A stretch of DNA of 60,521 bases from an uncultured Clostridia bacterium. Its GTDB lineage: Bacteria > Bacillota > Clostridia > Christensenellales > Borkfalkiaceae. The DNA lies in NCBI GenBank assembly GCA_947626935.1, contig CANQUD010000007.1, positions 1 through 60,521 of the forward strand. Direction: 5' to 3'. The notes under the pieces are model-generated. The model ran no database searches and was not told where the DNA came from. It saw nothing but the letters and a program-made list of their open reading frames with translations. Positions 1-9,300 of the stretch are shown here, in pieces (position 1 is the stretch's first letter; each line of letters begins with the position of its first letter). The position numbers were made by a program, and so were the translations under genes.

Positions 1-73
1 GCGCCTGAAGAGATTCGAACTCCTGACACACGGCTTAGAAGGCCGTTGCTCTATCCACCTGAGCTACAGGCGC
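1..73 (-). tRNA. tRNA-Arg (anticodon TCT), 3' end cut by window edge
   Basis: Read on the minus strand this folds as a cloverleaf: acceptor arms GCGCCTG and CAGGCGC, D stem GCTC/GAGC, a 5-bp anticodon stem ACGGC/GCCGT around the loop CTTCTAA with anticodon TCT (reads AGA), and a T arm with loop TTCGAAT. The discriminator base and any encoded CCA would lie just left of base 1, so the gene is short by its last few bases. It lies 41 bases downstream of tRNA-Gly and is probably co-transcribed with it. Confidence 0.96.
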
Positions 74-114
74 ATGCGTTCTTGAAGTTTCGCACATCTC
101 CGAGACTTAAGAAT

Positions 115-188
115 TGGAGCGGGTGATGGGAATTGAACCCACGCGACCAGCTTGGAAGGCTAGTGTTCTACCATTGAACTACACCCGC
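115..188 (-). tRNA. tRNA-Gly (anticodon TCC), CCA encoded
   Basis: The minus strand gives acceptor arms GCGGGTG/CACCCGC, D stem GTTC/GAAC, anticodon arm CTAGC..GCTGG with loop CTTCCAA (anticodon TCC, reads GGA), and T loop TTCAATT. The discriminator T is at 118 and the CCA tail is encoded at 115-117, as it also is in the tRNA-Thr of this window. It is first in a two-tRNA unit. Confidence 0.96.
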
Positions 189-208
189 GTTTCGATCAAT
201 GCTTGCTT

Positions 209-237
209 ATTCTATCAAAGATTGACGGATATGTCAA
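209..237 (-). promoter_or_regulatory. sigma-A promoter of the tRNA-Gly/tRNA-Arg unit
   Basis: On the minus strand TTGACA (232-237) and TAGAAT (209-214) are separated by exactly 17 bases and sit about 20 bases upstream of tRNA-Gly. This is a strong vegetative promoter for a stable-RNA unit. Confidence 0.8.
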
Positions 238-323
238 TCATTTTCATAGGATTTGCCGATATTTTTCCAAAAAAATTTTCCCCGCTTGTGCGCTCCTTTA
301 TTGCGCAAACTTGTGAATTAGAG

Positions 324-352
324 TTGCATTCCCCGCCGCGTTGTGGTATAAT
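324..352 (+). promoter_or_regulatory. sigma-A promoter of the HAD phosphatase gene
   Basis: TTGCAT (324-329), a 17-base spacer and a perfect TATAAT (347-352). Transcription would begin near 359, leaving a leader of about 44 bases before the ATG at 403. No strong Shine-Dalgarno is visible there. Confidence 0.75.
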
Positions 353-402
353 TTTCTCGATCGAAATAAGATGAAGTAAAAAGCCTTCGGCGGTAAGAAT
401 CT

Positions 403-1227
403 ATGAAAACACTCTACGTTACGGACCTTGACGGAACACTCCTTACCAGTCAGGAGCACGTCTCTGCCTACAGCTGCGAAAGGCTCAACGCCCTCACAGA
501 CCGAGGCATGATCTTATCGTTTGCAACAGCCCGTTCCGCCTTGAGCGCCAAGCTCTCTCTCAGCGGGCTGAAGATCCGCACGCCCGTCGTGCTCTACAAC
601 GGCGGTCTCGTCTATGATTACGAAACGGAAAGGACGCTCCGCGCCGTCCTCTTTACGGATGAAGAAAAGCGCTACGTCCATTCCATCCTGAAGGAATTCG
701 ATATCCCGCCCTTCGTATTCGGTGCAAGGTGCAAGGAGCGCGAACGTGTCGCCTACGAGGTCGGGAAGGAAACCCTCGGCATCGAACGCTATCTGTACCG
801 CAGAAGGGGAGACGTCCGTCTCGATCCCGTTTCGAGCGAGGAAGCGCTCCTCGAGGGCTACATCTTTTACTTCAAATGTATCTGCCCGCGCGAACAGCTC
901 GAGAAGGCTTGGAACATTCTGAAGTACGACAGCCGATTCATCTGCATCTTTCATCAGGAGAAATACCAGAACGACTTTTGGATGGAAATTTCTCCGCGCG
1001 AGGCGACCAAGGCAAACGGCGTCAGATTTTTGAAAGAGTATCTCGGCTGCGACAAAGTCGTCTGCTTCGGCGACACTTCCAACGATTCGGACATGTTCGA
1101 CGTCTGTGACGAGAAGTACGCCGTGATGAACGCCGACAGCTGGCTCAAGGAGAAGGCGACGGGTGTCATCGGTTACGCCGAAGAGGACGGCGTCGCCAAA
1201 TGGCTGGAAGCGAACTTCAACGGATAG
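403..1227 (+). CDS. HAD-superfamily (Cof/YidA-like) sugar-phosphate phosphatase
   Basis: A 274-residue cytosolic hydrolase of the haloacid dehalogenase superfamily, Cof subfamily (IIB). Motif I is DLDGT at residues 8-12, with Asp8 the expected phosphoryl nucleophile and Asp10 the general acid. The lysine of motif III lies in EATKANGV near residue 203, and motif IV is FGDTSNDSDMF from about 222, which would bind magnesium. The middle of the protein is the cap domain that sets substrate choice. Length is normal for the family. Substrate cannot be told from sequence; relatives dephosphorylate sugar phosphates, FMN or PLP. It is a single gene behind its own promoter and is convergent with the next gene. 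Confidence 0.88.
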   Translation: MKTLYVTDLDGTLLTSQEHVSAYSCERLNALTDRGMILSFATARSALSAKLSLSGLKIRTPVVLYNGGLVYDYETERTLRAVLFTDEEKRYVHSILKEFDIPPFVFGARCKERERVAYEVGKETLGIERYLYRRRGDVRLDPVSSEEALLEGYIFYFKCICPREQLEKAWNILKYDSRFICIFHQEKYQNDFWMEISPREATKANGVRFLKEYLGCDKVVCFGDTSNDSDMFDVCDEKYAVMNADSWLKEKATGVIGYAEEDGVAKWLEANFNG

Positions 1228-1238
1228 AAACTAATAAA

Positions 1239-1266
1239 ATAACATGTGTTATATAACATATGTTAT
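1239..1266. repeat. tandem pair of 14-bp palindromes (copy 1)
   Basis: Two palindromic 14-mers lie head to tail without a spacer: ATAACATGTGTTAT (1239-1252) and the perfect palindrome ATAACATATGTTAT (1253-1266). The same 28-base arrangement recurs at 34281-34308 with only the two central bases of the first 14-mer changed. Flanking bases are not conserved. The core AACATATGTT looks like a binding site for a dimeric winged-helix or LexA-like repressor. Here it lies between two convergent genes, so its target is not obvious. Confidence 0.6.
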
Positions 1267-1296
1267 AAATTTAGCCGTTCAAAGGCGGAAATGGGG

Positions 1297-1587
1297 TCAG
1301 AGGAACAGATAGATCCCTCGGAAGCCGAGGAAGAAGCAGTAGATGTTCAGGACGGCGACGAGGGGCATGAGGAGCATGAAGAAGAGATTGCCGAGACGGT
1401 ACTTCATGGCGAACATCGAGGCGTAGACGGCGATCGCCCCGCCCAAAAACGCCGCAAGGAGCAATTTTCCGTCCCCGCGGATCTTTCCGTCCGTCTCAAA
1501 CCCTTCCTTCTGCGACTTCAAAAACCGCCACGCGTAGAAATTGACGGCAAGGATATAGACAGCAAAGCACACATACAAAATCGTCAT
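1297..1587 (-). CDS. DUF1294 family small membrane protein
   Basis: About 96 residues if started at the ATG ending at 1587, giving MTILYVCFAVYILAV as a first membrane helix. A longer reading from 1662 would run into the start of the divergent serine dehydratase gene and adds a non-hydrophobic tail, so the shorter start is preferred. Two further helices follow (LLLAAFLGGAIAVYASMF and LGNLFFMLLMPLVAVLNIY). The pattern of a loop with G-K-LLL-A-LGG-A-Y-M-F then K-R-N-F is that of the DUF1294 (YsdA-like) family, whose function is unknown. It is a single gene, divergent from the serine dehydratase gene and convergent with the HAD gene. Confidence 0.72.
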   Translation of the reverse strand: MTILYVCFAVYILAVNFYAWRFLKSQKEGFETDGKIRGDGKLLLAAFLGGAIAVYASMFAMKYRLGNLFFMLLMPLVAVLNIYCFFLGFRGIYLFL

Positions 1588-1663
1588 AGGACCATCTACA
1601 GTATTGTCATCTTTTTGAAAAACCGCGCATGCTTTTGGCATTTTCTTTGCCGAAGGAGACACT

Positions 1664-2875
1664 ATGCAATCATTAAGAGAACTTTATAAAATCGGTCGCG
1701 GACCGTCCAGTTCCCACACGATGGGTCCCGAACGCGCTGCCAAGGACTTTTTGGCGAGAACAGAGGGCGCTGCGTCCTACCGCGCAACGCTCTACGGCTC
1801 TCTCGCGCTTACGGGGAAGGGACATCTGACCGACCGAGCGATCATTGACGTGTTCCATGGGGCTGGAAAAGAGGTCGAGATCGTGTTCGATACGGCGCCG
1901 CGGCAACTGGAACATCCCAATACGATGGTGTTTTCTGCCCTTGACGGGAACAAAGAAGAGATCCTTTCTTTGACCTATCTTTCGGTGGGCGGGGGAAGCG
2001 TCTGTGCCGTCGGAGAACCGATGATCGAGGCAAAAGAAATCTACCCCTTCCGCACATTTTCGGAAATTTTGGGGTACTGTAGTTCAAAAAACATTCCCCT
2101 GCAGCAAGTTGTCTACGATTTTGAGGACATGGGGATCAAAAACTTCCTTCATGACGTCTGGCATTCGATGAAACATACCATCCATGCGGGTCTCATTGCG
2201 GAAGGCAAGCTCCCGGGCAGCCTCAAGGTCGACAGGAAGGCGAAGATCCTCTTCGAGACCAAGCCGCAGGACGAGGAACCCGTGGAGCGCGAGAAGCGCC
2301 ACCTCTGCGCATTTGCCTTCGCGACGAGCGAGGAGAATGCCGCGGGCGGTACGGTCGTGACGGCGCCCACCTGCGGTGCGAGCGGCGTCTTGCCTGCAGT
2401 TCTCTACTACATTGCGGGGAAGCACGGTTTCACGGAAGAGAAAGTCATCTCCGCGCTTGCGGTCGCGGGTCTGATTGGTGTCACTGTGAAACAAAATGCC
2501 TCTGTCAGCGGTGCGGAAGCGGGCTGTCAGGCGGAGATCGGCACCGCAACGGCGATGGCGGCAGCCGCAGTCTGTACGCTTTTCGGCGGGGACGCCGATC
2601 AAACCGAGTACGCCGCCGAGATCGCGCTCGAGCACCAGTTGGGGCTTACCTGTGACCCCATTTGCGGCTATGTGCAGATCCCCTGTATCGAGCGGAACGC
2701 CGTCGCGGCGATGCGTGCGCTCGAGAGCGCCGAACTTGCCAAGATTTTGCACGGAACGAGGAAAATTTCCTTCGATCTCATCGTCAAAACGATGTATGAG
2801 ACGGGCAAGGACATCAACGCCCGCTACCGTGAGACGAGCGAAGGCGGTCTTGCCGCGCATTACAAGGTCAGTTGA
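1664..2875 (+). CDS. sdaA: L-serine ammonia-lyase, iron-sulfur dependent, single chain
   Basis: Deaminates L-serine to pyruvate and ammonia using a [4Fe-4S] cluster as Lewis acid. The N-terminal beta region carries the diagnostic SSSHTMGPERA at residues 15-25. The alpha region carries TAPTCGASGVLP (Cys about 237), AGCQAEIGTA (Cys about 288) and CDPICGYVQIPCIERNA, which supply the cluster cysteines. At 403 residues it is a fused form, somewhat shorter than E. coli SdaA (about 454), whereas Bacillus splits it into SdaAA and SdaAB. The start is supported by GAAGGAGA eight bases upstream. It stands alone and ends at a terminator, so it is likely a catabolic single-gene unit. Confidence 0.9.
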   Translation: MQSLRELYKIGRGPSSSHTMGPERAAKDFLARTEGAASYRATLYGSLALTGKGHLTDRAIIDVFHGAGKEVEIVFDTAPRQLEHPNTMVFSALDGNKEEILSLTYLSVGGGSVCAVGEPMIEAKEIYPFRTFSEILGYCSSKNIPLQQVVYDFEDMGIKNFLHDVWHSMKHTIHAGLIAEGKLPGSLKVDRKAKILFETKPQDEEPVEREKRHLCAFAFATSEENAAGGTVVTAPTCGASGVLPAVLYYIAGKHGFTEEKVISALAVAGLIGVTVKQNASVSGAEAGCQAEIGTATAMAAAAVCTLFGGDADQTEYAAEIALEHQLGLTCDPICGYVQIPCIERNAVAAMRALESAELAKILHGTRKISFDLIVKTMYETGKDINARYRETSEGGLAAHYKVS

Positions 2876-2905
2876 GCCGTTTTTCGGCTGTTTTTCGTTG
2901 AAATC

Positions 2906-2926
2906 GGGCGTCCGCGCCCTTTTTTC
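2906..2926 (+). terminator. Rho-independent terminator after serine dehydratase
   Basis: The stem GGGCG/CGCCC with a 4-base loop (2906-2919) is followed by a run of T to about 2926. It lies 31 bases after the stop codon. Confidence 0.75.
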
Positions 2927-3121
2927 TTGCCGCAGAACTTCCTGTGCCGAACGAACTCCGCCCTCGGGATCCTCGCCGCTTTTTGGCGTGTCGGAAAGTT
3001 TCCCGTCCGCCATTAACGCACAAACGTGCACAAAAAACGAAAAAAACGAACATTTCTCGCGCGATTTTGAAAAAACAGCTTAAAAATGCGATATAATTTA
3101 TATTTAATTTAATCAAAACGG

Positions 3122-3150
3122 TTGACAACGTCAAGGGGCTGTGATAAAAT
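3122..3150 (+). promoter_or_regulatory. sigma-A promoter of the first giant gene
   Basis: TTGACA (3122-3127), 17 bases, then TAAAAT (3145-3150). Transcription would start near 3157, giving an unusually long leader of about 220 bases. Between the upstream terminator (2926) and this promoter only AT-rich sequence is seen, with a second, weaker TTGAAA..TATAAT pair at 3067-3097 (19-base spacer). Confidence 0.8.
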
Positions 3151-3223
3151 GAATCTCGTATCGAAATACGTCGAAACAGAATGAAGGAATTGTTTCAAGC
3201 ATATAAAATCGTATAGAAAAAGT

Positions 3224-3288
3224 TGTGCGGCTGATCTCCGAGGGGGAATTCAGCGGTTTTTGGTTGAAGAAAGACCTTTCCCCGCACA
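3224..3288 (+). ncRNA. structured 5' leader, candidate three-way junction
   Basis: Within the leader of the giant gene, TGTGCGG (3224-3230) pairs with CCGCACA (3282-3288) and encloses two hairpins. The first runs 3231-3253 (CTGA/TCAG plus TCTCC/GGGGA with a 2-base bulge and loop GAG). The second runs 3255-3276 (GGTTTTT/AAAGACC with an 8-base loop). It does not match a riboswitch class I recognise. The paired regions were found by eye and no energy calculation was done. Confidence 0.4.
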
Positions 3289-3376
3289 CGGAAGCACAAA
3301 GTCAGAAACAACGGCAGAATTTTGCCGAAGCATATAGAAAAAATCCGATAGAAAAAAATCCGAAAGGAGAAAAATT

Positions 3377-6300
3377 ATGAAGGAACGTAACATGAGTTTG
3401 GTAAGGAAGATCTTACTTGCCGTACTTGCCGCGCTGCTCTGCGCGGGCGCGTTTTTCGGCGTGCTTGCGATGAACCGTAGCGATGCTGCGGGGATCTTTG
3501 CGCAAGCGACGGAAACCGTGGATCCGCTCGTGCAAGAACGTGCGACCGCGAAGGAAGCTGTCACCACGGCATATACGAAGTGGTCGCAGGGACTCGAGGC
3601 GGGAAGCCGCAGTCTTGCATTCCTCGATGCGGAAAAGACCGCTCTGGAAACGAAGATCGACGAGTCCGTCCGTGTTTCCGAACCGATGGAAGTCGTGCGT
3701 GACGTCGATGCGCGTTTTGTCCTTGCCATTCAAAAGGGTTATGCGCAGGATAGACTTGAAAAGGCTTTCGTGGCGATCCGCGGAACAGATCTTCCCGTCG
3801 ATGCGAAGAAAGACGTTGACCTGTCGGGTGTTGCCAATGCCGACGGAACAGACGCCGCCGAAGGGAAGGAAGCGGAATACGATCTTTATAATTATGTAAA
3901 GACAGCCTTCAAGACGATTGCAGACGCATCCAACATCGAAGGCGTCAATGCCGAACTCAAGACCGCGACCAAAGATCTCTTGGTCGGAACGGTCGGCGTT
4001 CTCCAAGAAGGCGACTCCGCTAACATCTATAATTATCTCCACCTTATCAATAACGGTGTGGACGCGCTCGAAGCCGATCCCGAAAAGGGACTGGAAGATG
4101 TCGAGAGCGGACTTCTCGACGTGCTCTCCGTCGTCGCTCCCAAGGAAGCCGCAGACGTCGCAACCGAGCTGAAGACGAAGAAAGATGACGAGACCGCGAA
4201 GGCTGTTGATGATTATACAAAAGTCTACGCAGCAGTCACGGGCAGCACGGCGATCCCCGAGACCGATAAGACGGTGGAGAACCTTCAAAAAGCTACCGAC
4301 TGCAAGACGCTCAACGAAACGTTGAAGGCAGCTGTCGACGCGCTCTTGAAAGCTCTGGAAGATGCGCATGCAACGAACGGGTCTGAAACCCTCAAGGATC
4401 TCATCTCCGCTGCCCAGACAGCCGTCGGGACGGAATATGCCGCAAAAGAGGAAGGGAAAACCAATGCGGACCGTGTACTCGCTACATATCTCGGATGCGT
4501 GACCAAGGAAGCAGGCGATGACGACACGACCGTGACGGTCACCCTCAAGGCGAAGATCGACGCACAGCTCCTTGTCGACGCCAAGGCGAAGGCAAAGACG
4601 GAGTTCGGCGAAGTTCTGACCGCGCTCGGTCTTTCCGAAAATGCTGACGCGACCAAGATCCAGACCGCAGCGGAGACAGCGATCGACGCTGTCACGCTTA
4701 CGACGATCGAAGCCGCGCTCGAAAGCGTCAACGAGGCTTTGAAAGACAACGTCAAGAAACTCATCCCGCTTCTCAAGCTCAAGGATGAGAAAGGCGCAGT
4801 TCTTGATTCCCAAGCTGTTCAGAATTATCTCGATACGACCGTGATCCTTTCGATCACGAACGCCGATACCACAGGCGCCAATGCGTACTGGGGACTTTCC
4901 GATCTGTCCGAGACGTTGAAGGACGTCGTCACGAAATTGGATGAACTCCGCAATGCCGACCTTACCGCTGTGAAGAACGCGCTCCTTGGCGCGTACAACG
5001 CGATCATGGGCTTGACGGAAGGCGCCGAGGACTACATCACGTCCGAAAACTATGAGACCGCCGCTCCCGCTTACCTCAAGATCGCTTACGCAAAGATCAC
5101 CGAAAAGAACCTGAACGAGGCGCTCGACCAACTCCTTGTCGCGCTCGTCGGGACCGAGGATCCCAAAGCAGAGGGCATGCTCGACGCGTGGAACTACATC
5201 AACGCGAACGATTCTACCGTTGTCCTCGGCTATCTCCCCGCGGCGAAAACAGCCGTTAAGAATGCGATCGAAGAAGCCAAGACCAACGGCGTTGCGCCCG
5301 ACTTCTCCAAGGTCGAAAACGTCAACGGTCTGAAGAAGACGATCGACAAACAGCGTGCAGAGGAAAAGACCGCCACGCTCGAAGCGTACAAGGCTGCTTA
5401 TTCTTACCTCATGGGCGAAGAATACGCCGAAGAGACGCTTGCAGCACTTGAAGGAAAAGTTTACTGCAAAGATCTGACCGACGCGTTGAAGGCAGCGATC
5501 GAAGCGCTCCTTGACGAGGTCGCCAAGGTCGACGGCGTTTCCGTTGAAAACGTTGAGGCGATCACGAATCCCGTAAAGACGAACGAAGCGCTCCTTCTCG
5601 TCTACACGACCGCCAACGGCGGCGCAGAAGGCAAGACTGTTGCTCCTGCCGACAAGGCTAAGCTTGAAACCGCTCTCAAGGCTACGAAGGTCAAAGAGCT
5701 GACTGATTTCCGCAAGTATCAGAATGCTGCGCTTGACGAACTCAAAGCACTCAAAACCGACATCCTCGCTAACGTTCTCGCGGATGAAGTTTCGGCTTTG
5801 ACGACGAAGCTTGATGAAGCGATCAACAGGGCATCGAATACTGAAAATGGCACGATCGAAAAGGCAGTCCTTGGCGACAAAGAGCTTGCCACCGCAGAGG
5901 GCGAGATCGATAAAGCAAAGGGACACGTCATCGCAGAGATGAACAATGCTTCCCGCGTGCTCATCGCCGTCAAGGAATACAATGACAGCTATCAGGAACT
6001 TGTCGGAAGTGACGGGCTTACAGAAGCTCTCAATACATTTAAGACAGAAACATTAAAAGACAAGACGACCGCAACGGACATCAACAATGCTTTGAAGGAA
6101 GCGGTGCAGGCTCTCATTGACAGGCTTGTCAAGACGGCGCCCGAGGCTGAAAAAGATCCTCAAAACGTTGTCACTCTTGCGGAAGAATTGAAAAAACTTG
6201 TTGGCGATGCCGAACTCGGCAAGGGCGCCCACAGCGAGATCGCGGACGTCTCCGCAGTCGCCAACGGGGCGAAGGAAAAGCTTGACTATCGTCGTGCGCT

Positions 6301-9300
6301 CAACGCGGCGATCGCAGAGCTTGAAGCAAAATACACGGCAATCGAAGATGGCGCACAGCTCGGCAAGCGCATGAGCGCCGACGACCTCGCTGCTCTGAAA
6401 GCACAGAAAGACGGAATGGTCAAGGTCATCGATGGGCTTTCCCTTGGACTTGGCGAAAAGACAACGTGGGCGGAAGCTCTTAAGGCGGCTAAGGATGAAC
6501 TCGACAAACTTAAGACGGCAGACCTCTCCGCGCTGGATGTCACCGCTCTGCAGTACGTCGCCAAGCAAGAGTATGTCGACAGCTACAAGAACGCTCTCAA
6601 CCCCGAGACGGTCGACACGACTGCCTTCATGAAATCCCTTGAGGAAAAGAAGACCGCATCCGACATCAACACTACGTTGATCGACACGCTCGATGACGAA
6701 CTTACGGAAGCGCTGAGCGGACATTCCGCAAAGGCGAAAGCGATCATCGATCCTTGCTTGGAAGCTTTGAGAAAACTCAAGGAAGGCGATCTTGCAACGA
6801 ATATCGTTGACGCTTCCGCGACGCTTATGGTCGAAGAGCAGACCCTTCAGAAGGCGATCGAAGGCGTCGTCGTCAGTGAACGCGAAGAGGCAGAAGCAGA
6901 CTACAAGGCATATTATAAGGCGATCAAGGAATTTGCGGAAGATCCCGCTGTTGACGACACGATCAAGAGCTTGAGAAGCGCTGCCGACAACAAGACCCTC
7001 AACAACACCCTGCTTGCAGCCGTCAAGGCGCTCTATGAAGAGAAAGTCAAGGGGCAGCCCGAATCCGTGAAGGCGATCGTGACCGCCGCATTCAAGGCGG
7101 ATGGGGGAGATAAGGGCGACTTCCAAACCCTTGTCGATACGGCAAATACGAGTGGCGTACTTGTCGATTTCACGGCGAAGATCACAGCGATGAATCTTCT
7201 CGTGCAGAAGGGCGTCGCAAAACAAGACTATCTCGATAGCTATAAAGCAATCATCGGCACGGATGCTACTGTTACGGAAGCTCCCGCATCGACCGCTCTT
7301 GAAGCGATCGACGACGCCGCCGACCTTGCGGGCGTCAATACCGCGTTGAAGGAGCAAGTCTGCAATCTTCTCGACACGCTTCTGACGCCGAACAAGGAAT
7401 CCAAAGCGGTCCGCGAAGCTGTCGAGGCTGTCAAAAAAGCCGTAAACGCTGACGGCGTTGCGACCCAGCTCGGCGTCGTTGACCTGTCCGCTTTGCCGCT
7501 CGTTACGGGCATCAAGGCTTCGCTCAAGACCCAGAGGGACGACGAAACGGCAGCCGCGCAGAAGGCATACAAAGATTTCTATGAGGCTCTTACGGGCAAA
7601 ACGCTCGAGGGCAAAAACCCCGTTTCGGGCGACACCTGCTCCGACCTCAATACCTCTTTGAAGGGCGAGATCGACAAGCGCCTTGCAGAGCAGAAATTCG
7701 AGAGCGACTCCATGGAAGTCAAGGCGTACATCCAAAAACTTCAGACCGAAGTTGACAAGCACATCGACGCCGCAGACCTCGAAGATAACCGCGCGGTCGC
7801 TGATTTCACCAAGAATATCGCGATGGACGATGTGACCGAAACGCCCGTCGAGGCAGCCAAGAAAGTTCCCGCAAAGCGTGCCGAAGAAGTAAAGCTGGCG
7901 AAGGATGCGTACCTCGCTGCGTACAAGGATCTCGTCGACAGCACGGCAACGGCGGACACCGAAGCCGTCAAGAAGGCGCTTGACACCATCACGGGCGCTA
8001 CCTGCGGAGACGCAAATGGTCAGTTGAAAGATGCTCTCGACGCGCTCGTTAATAGCCTTGCCGTTGCGGAGAAAGATTCCACGAACGTCAAGACGTACAT
8101 CGGGCAAGTCAAGGCTGCCGTGGACGCTGTGTTCGCCGCAGTGACGGTAGAAGAGAGAAAGGTTCCCACCTTCGACAGCATGACCGTAGGTGAGACGAAA
8201 GGTCAAAAATTCTCGGACATCAAGACCGCTCTTAACGAAAAGAGAAAGAGCGAAGTTGCCGCGGCTTTCGAAGAATACAAGGCAGAATACAAAGCGATCA
8301 CGGGCAACGTCTATGCCGAAACCGACACCGTCGCAAAGGGACATGTCGACGCAATCAATGCAACCGTCTATTCCGCCGATGCGAACGCCGCCCTCAAGAA
8401 CGGCGTCAAGGAACTCCTCGCAAACTATGCAAAGACCCTTCCCGAAGGCGTCACGGCGCAGAGCGAAGAACTCTTGGATGTTGTCGAAAAACAGCAAACA
8501 GCGGTTAACGGCGTCGAAGCGGGCGATAACGGGATCTCCGTTTTGTCTTCTGTCGTTATGACTGCCAAGAACGCGATCAACCTGCAGCTCTACAAAGATC
8601 TGAAGAAGGCTTCCGTTGAAGCGACGTACGGAGCTGTCGACCAAAGCAGCATTTCCGAAGCGAAGCAGAAAGAACTTGAAACGAAGAAGACGGAGACCCT
8701 TGAGGGCATTCAAGCTGTTGAGCTTTCCGTCCTTGAAACAAACAAGGGTGAAATCGACAAACTTGTCAAAGCCTTCGAAGATGCCGTTGAATTGCTCAAG
8801 AAAGTCGGTCCGGCACAGAAAGAATACCTCGACGCATACCTTGCGACCCACGGCACAGCAGCCGATGTCGCAGACGAGACCGTGAAGGGTGTCCTTGATG
8901 ACCTCAACACGAAGTCCACGATCGCAGATCTGAACACCGCTCTTAAGACGGCTGTCACGGCTCTCCTTAGGGGCATGAAGAGCGCGAGCGATTCCGCGGC
9001 AACGACGAAACTCATCGACGATGCGTTGAAAGTCGTCACAGATCTTACCGCTGCGGACGACGCTCTGCTCGACTTCAGCGCGATCGATACCATCTATACT
9101 GAGGTTACCGCGCAGAGAGGTGCAGACGTCACGGCTGCACAGGAAGCCTATAAGACCGTCTACACGGCTCTGACAGGAAAGGTTTGGACGGCAGAGGATG
9201 TGAACCCCGTCACGGGCGTCAACTGCCTTGAGGCGAACACTTCCCTCAAAGAGGCGATCGGGAACCTCGTCGGCAAACTTACGGGCGAAACGACGAGCGA

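Noticed and set aside
1246-1689. 147-codon plus-strand frame across the DUF1294 gene
   Set aside because: It is antisense to a recognisable membrane protein, is rich in E, R and D as expected for a shadow, and overlaps the serine dehydratase start.
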